Assembly: GCA_046710535.1 (NCBI GenBank)
Contig: JBKEHH010000011.1
Span: 1 to 64,000 of the forward strand
Length of the DNA stretch: 64,000 nucleotides
Source of the DNA: CAWVSB01 sp046710535
GTDB taxonomy: Bacteria; Pseudomonadota; Gammaproteobacteria; Pseudomonadales; CAWVSB01
Reading direction: 5' to 3'
The position numbers and the translations under genes are program-made. Below are positions 60,597 through 64,000 of this stretch, piece after piece. The notes under the pieces are model-generated. The model was not told the DNA's origin and made no database searches. It saw only the letters and a list, made by a program, of their open reading frames with translations. Each line of letters opens with the position of its first letter. Position 1 is the stretch's first letter.

Positions 60597-61789
60597 CAGC
60601 TCGTCTGCATAAAATTGCGAATACGAGTGGCGGCTTCAATGCATTCTTGCTTAGCGGCCACTAACGCCAGACGAATATGGTTGCTACTAGGGTTAGTGCC
60701 ATTATTGTCGCGACCTAAAAAGCTACCGGGTAAAACGGTGATGTTAGTATGCGCAAAGATATCAGCCGCAAATTGGTCGTCGGCTATTGGTGTTTGTGCC
60801 CATAGATAAAAACCGGCTTCGGGCATTTGTATAGGTAAGACTTCTGACAAGATTGGCACGACGGCGGCAAACTTCTCGCGGTATTGGCGGCGGTTGTCGA
60901 TAACGTGCTGCTCGTCATTCCACGCAGTAATGCTAGCTTGTTGGCTGGCAATTGGCATAGCGCAGCCGTGGTAAGTACGATAGCGCAAAAATTGCTTTAA
61001 CACTGTTGCATCACCAGCAACAAAGCCAGAGCGCAGGCCAGGAAGATTTGAACGTTTAGATAAGCTATGAAATGCCACGCAGTTCTTATAGTTGGTATTA
61101 CCCATATTTGCGGCTGCTTGCAGCAAGCCAACAGGTGGGTTTTCTTCGTCAAAATACAATTCTGAATAACATTCGTCAGAGGCAATAATAAAGTTATGCT
61201 CATCGCTCAAGCTAATCAGCTTTTGTAATGTTTCTTCACTAATTACTGTGCCAGTTGGATTACCGGGGCTGCATAAATAAAGCAGTTGGCAGTCATCCCA
61301 TGTTGACGCGGTGATGGCGTCAAAGTCTGGGTGGTAATCATTTTCTGCTAAGCAGTTTAAAAAGTATGGCGTGCCACCGGCTAAAAAAGCGGCGCCTTCA
61401 TAAATTTGGTAAAACGGGTTTGGCATTAAGACTAATGGGTTTTTCTCATTGCGGTCGACCACAGCTTGCGCAAAAGCAAACAACGCTTCACGTGTGCCAT
61501 TAACTGGCAGGACTTGAGTTTGCGCATCGACATGGGCCAATTTAAAGCGGCGTTCTAGCCAACTGGCAATACATTGCCTTAGTTCTGGCAAGCCTATAGT
61601 TGTTGGGTAGTTGGCAATCAAGTTCATATTATCGTGCAGAGAGTCCAACACAAATTGAGGCGGTGCGTGCTTTGGCTCACCGATCGATAGTGCAATATGA
61701 TTTAAGTCTGCGGGCGGTGTTGAGCCCTGCTTAATTTTGTTTAGGCGTTCGAAGGGGTAGGGCTGTAGTAATTGCAAATCTGGATTCAT
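60596..61789 (-). CDS. dapC: Succinyldiaminopimelate transaminase
   Basis: 397 residues from the ATG at 61789, which gives the usual MNPDLQLLQPYPFERL start; an upstream in-frame ATG at 61843 lies inside glnD. Class I PLP aminotransferase: NGTREALFA, SPGNPTGT, the PLP Asp in ASDECYSELYF, Schiff-base Lys in HSLSKRSNLPG and GSFLGR at the end. It makes N-succinyl-L,L-diaminopimelate from the keto acid. The dapC-glnD adjacency is standard in pseudomonads and relatives. Seventeen bases separate it from glnD. Confidence 0.94.
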   Translation of the reverse strand: MNPDLQLLQPYPFERLNKIKQGSTPPADLNHIALSIGEPKHAPPQFVLDSLHDNMNLIANYPTTIGLPELRQCIASWLERRFKLAHVDAQTQVLPVNGTREALFAFAQAVVDRNEKNPLVLMPNPFYQIYEGAAFLAGGTPYFLNCLAENDYHPDFDAITASTWDDCQLLYLCSPGNPTGTVISEETLQKLISLSDEHNFIIASDECYSELYFDEENPPVGLLQAAANMGNTNYKNCVAFHSLSKRSNLPGLRSGFVAGDATVLKQFLRYRTYHGCAMPIASQQASITAWNDEQHVIDNRRQYREKFAAVVPILSEVLPIQMPEAGFYLWAQTPIADDQFAADIFAHTNITVLPGSFLGRDNNGTNPSSNHIRLALVAAKQECIEAATRIRNFMQTS

Positions 61790-61805
61790 GGCTATGGGTT
61801 CAAGG

Positions 61806-64000
61806 CTATTCGTTGCTGGAGTCGAGCGTTTTGGTAATGTCATTGCTTATTGCATCTAGCCTTGCTTGATCTTTAATCAAGCCGCCATTTTTATCGGTAA
61901 CAAAAAACACGTCTTCTACCCGTTCGCCCAAGGTGCTGATTTTGGCGTTTTGTAAAATGGCGCCGTGACGAATAAATATACGTGCAACTGCTGCCAATAA
62001 GCCAGCGCGGTCTGGACTGATTACTTCAATAATAGTTTGCTGTTTGCCTTCGTCAGTCGTAAAGCCAACCGTTGTCGGATACGAAAAGTGTTTTAATGTA
62101 CGCGGAATATATTTATGTTCATTGCCGGTGTATTCTTCAGGATTTTCTAGAGCATCAAATAAGGTAGTTTTTATTTCGGCTAAGCGTTTCGGTGCATTGC
62201 CTATCGGTGTGTCGTCAGCCTCTAGTACGATATAAGTGTCTAGGCAGTGCTGGCTAGAGTTTTCATACATACGTGCATCTTGAATACTTAAGTTTAACTG
62301 CTCAAATGTTGATGAGACTAAGGCAAACAAATCATCACGCACCGGCGCATAAATAAATACTTGTGTGGCACCCTCATGTTCGCGCTCTGATGTACCTTTG
62401 ATTAGAATTAGTGGTTCTAGTGAATTGCCATGTTTGGAGATTGCTAAGGTTTGCCAAGCAACATCAGCTGCAGTTTCGCGCAGGAAATAGTCGTCGCGAG
62501 TATGGTTCCATAGTTCGATAACTTCGTCGGCATCGAGGCCCTCTTCTTCCAAAATTCGAATGGAAGACTCTTGCGCTTCTTGGACCCATTCCCCTTTATC
62601 AATATCTACGCCTAATCCAATACGCAGCGCACGTTTGGTTTCTAAATATAGTTGGCGCATAAGCGATGCGCGCCAGCTATTCCAGAGTTTTGGATTAGTG
62701 CCGTTAATGTCTGCAACAGTCAGTGCATACAAATAATCAAGATGAACTTTGTCACCGACCAATTTAGCGAATGCTAAGATTTCTTCTGGGTCAGATACAT
62801 CTTTGCGCTGTGAGGTGCTAGACATAATTAAATGGTTTTGTACCAACCAGACAACCATGTTGGTGTCACGAACAGAAAAGCCATGGTCTTGGCAGAAAAC
62901 GCGTGCGTCCTCCATACCTTTTTCTGAATGGTCGCCGCCGCGCCCTTTAGCAATATCGTGCATCAATCCAGCAATATATAGTACTTCTATATTTGGCAGA
63001 CGCTTAACGATACTTGCGGCAATCGGGAATTTTTCGGAGTAATTGTCATAGCTAAACAGGCGCATGTTTTTTATGACTTCGATAATGTGAGCATCGACTG
63101 TATAAATATGAAATAAGTCATGTTGCATTTTGCCAACCAGCTTACCAAATGCGGGTAGGTACTTACCCAGAATGCCGTAGCGATTCATGCGGCGCAATTG
63201 AGTAGCGACTTTGTTACGCGAGCGAAACACGTCCATAAACAATTGACGGTTGTGCGCATCGGCTCTGAAATCGTCATCGATTAAATCTGATGCCTCGCGG
63301 ATTAGTCGCACAGTTGATGCTTTAGGACCAATTATTTGTTCGTCTTGCGCCATAATTACGAAGGCTTCAAGTATTGCAAACGGCGTTTGGGTGAACACTT
63401 TATTGTTAGCTGCTTCTAAGTAGCCATTGTTGTTTCTAAAGCGGACATTAATCTCATGGATCTCTTCTGGTTCGCAGGCACGCAACAGGTTTTCGTCAAA
63501 CAGCTGCACTAATAAATCGTTTACGTCAGCTATAGCTTGAACCCAGCGATAATAGGTTTGCATTAATTGCTCAACCGCTAGACTTTGGTCGTTGTCGCTG
63601 AAACCAAACAGTGCAGCTATGTTACGTTGGTGATCAAATAGCAGTCTGTCTTCTGCGCGTCCGGCAATAAGATGCAATGCCCAGCGAATACTCCATAAAT
63701 ATTCTTCGCCTTTGCGTAGTAGTTCTTGTTCTTCTTCTGTGAGTAGGCCTTGCTCGAATAATGCTCTTTCGTTTCTTGTGTTGAAATGACGTTGCACAAT
63801 CCAGTCGATCATTTGGATATCGCGTAAACCGCCGGGGCCATTTTTTACATTAGGCTCTAAGTTGTATTCGGTATTGGCAAATCTATGGTGACGGCTGATT
63901 TGCTCTTCCCATTTGGCGCGGTAAAAGTCATTGCTTGGCCAAATATGTTCGGGGCTGGTGGCATCAATCATTTCATCGAAGACGTATTGATTGCCGTGTA
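61806..64000 (-). CDS. glnD: Bifunctional uridylyltransferase/uridylyl-removing enzyme GlnD, 5' part outside the window
   Basis: The frame is open to the right edge (HGNQYVFDEMIDATSPE), so this is the C-terminal 730 or so residues of a protein of about 900. The end of the nucleotidyltransferase region (NVKNGPGGLRDIQMIDW) is followed by the HD domain (GLMHDIAKGRGGDHSEKG), which removes UMP, and two ACT domains (one around FALVSSTFEQLNLSIQDARM, one around VISPDRAGLLAAVARIF) that sense glutamine. It controls PII and so nitrogen metabolism. The ATG at 63971 is internal. Confidence 0.96.
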   Translation of the reverse strand, partial: HGNQYVFDEMIDATSPEHIWPSNDFYRAKWEEQISRHHRFANTEYNLEPNVKNGPGGLRDIQMIDWIVQRHFNTRNERALFEQGLLTEEEQELLRKGEEYLWSIRWALHLIAGRAEDRLLFDHQRNIAALFGFSDNDQSLAVEQLMQTYYRWVQAIADVNDLLVQLFDENLLRACEPEEIHEINVRFRNNNGYLEAANNKVFTQTPFAILEAFVIMAQDEQIIGPKASTVRLIREASDLIDDDFRADAHNRQLFMDVFRSRNKVATQLRRMNRYGILGKYLPAFGKLVGKMQHDLFHIYTVDAHIIEVIKNMRLFSYDNYSEKFPIAASIVKRLPNIEVLYIAGLMHDIAKGRGGDHSEKGMEDARVFCQDHGFSVRDTNMVVWLVQNHLIMSSTSQRKDVSDPEEILAFAKLVGDKVHLDYLYALTVADINGTNPKLWNSWRASLMRQLYLETKRALRIGLGVDIDKGEWVQEAQESSIRILEEEGLDADEVIELWNHTRDDYFLRETAADVAWQTLAISKHGNSLEPLILIKGTSEREHEGATQVFIYAPVRDDLFALVSSTFEQLNLSIQDARMYENSSQHCLDTYIVLEADDTPIGNAPKRLAEIKTTLFDALENPEEYTGNEHKYIPRTLKHFSYPTTVGFTTDEGKQQTIIEVISPDRAGLLAAVARIFIRHGAILQNAKISTLGERVEDVFFVTDKNGGLIKDQARLDAISNDITKTLDSSNE

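Noticed and set aside
1..64000. CRISPR arrays, tRNA or rRNA genes, prophage, insertion sequences
   Set aside because: I found no regularly spaced repeats, no cloverleaf-like or rRNA-like stretches, and no transposase or phage structural proteins. Intergenic gaps are short; none exceeds about 300 bases without a gene or remnant.

Overview
The window looks like ordinary chromosome from a moderately AT-rich gammaproteobacterium. The housekeeping genes point there: fabV, bamC, rsmJ, trmH, yffB-dapD-dapE, dapC-glnD, an E. coli-type RNase II and a Fur box. The mix of steroid catabolism, a wax ester synthase-like enzyme and many acyl-CoA enzymes suggests a lipid- and steroid-using marine lineage, such as the Cellvibrionales/Spongiibacter-Zhongshania kind. 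That placement is inference only. I saw no rRNA, tRNA, CRISPR array, phage or intact insertion sequence.

Region 1 (1-2500): fabV (its start codon lies just outside the left edge) with a terminator-like hairpin, then a cupin and a metallo-beta-lactamase-fold hydrolase. Region 2 (2604-17787): a long, tightly packed gene set matching the actinobacterial pathway for the last two steroid rings (the KstR2-regulon type). It holds fadD3, two overlapping Lrp/AsnC regulators, ipdA, ipdB, ipdC, echA20, an acyl-CoA dehydrogenase pair, fadA6, an SDR, a second dehydrogenase pair ending in fadE30, ipdF, and after a 261-bp gap a second thiolase. FadD3 would activate the C/D-ring propanoate (HIP). The dehydrogenases, SDRs, EchA20 and IpdAB would open the rings, and the thiolases would shorten the product. 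No ring A/B genes are present. A second steroid-flavoured set lies at 34120-36614: a 3beta/17beta-HSD-like SDR, an HSL-type esterase and a 3alpha-HSD-like SDR.

Region 3 (17796-31457): a lipase-like hydrolase, a DedA protein with an unclear start, a two-gene unit of unknown function behind a strong Fur box, an MBL hydrolase, and a deletion scar where remnants of an FMN-dependent lactate-type dehydrogenase and a BaeS-like sensor kinase meet. These are followed by an acyltransferase, a TPR protein, an RND efflux pair and two overlapping membrane proteins with degenerate GGDEF domains. Region 4 (31573-43022): a VOC protein, a crotonase, trpS, the HSD set, a DUF3806-like protein, dapA-bamC-MBL, an esterase and a WS/DGAT acyltransferase with a lysine-rich tail.

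Region 5 (43050-64000): an omega-amidase-type nitrilase, a tandem kinase-fold protein, RNase II, Smr, SprT-like, CBS and J-domain proteins, trmH, a voltage-gated-type channel with a zinc ribbon, an LRR lipoprotein, a class III cyclase homologue, an OmpA-family lipoprotein and rsmJ, which carries a perfect terminator-like hairpin inside its coding sequence. Then come dapE, dapD, yffB, a lysine methyltransferase-like protein, a uracil-DNA glycosylase-family gene broken by one stop codon, nth, dapC and the 3' part of glnD. Four lysine/diaminopimelate genes (dapA, dapC, dapD, dapE) are therefore in the window.

The items most worth a second look are the steroid cluster with paired Lrp regulators and a shared TGCGTA motif, the Fur-controlled unknown pair, the hairpin inside rsmJ, the HSD-esterase cassette and the two-pseudogene scar.
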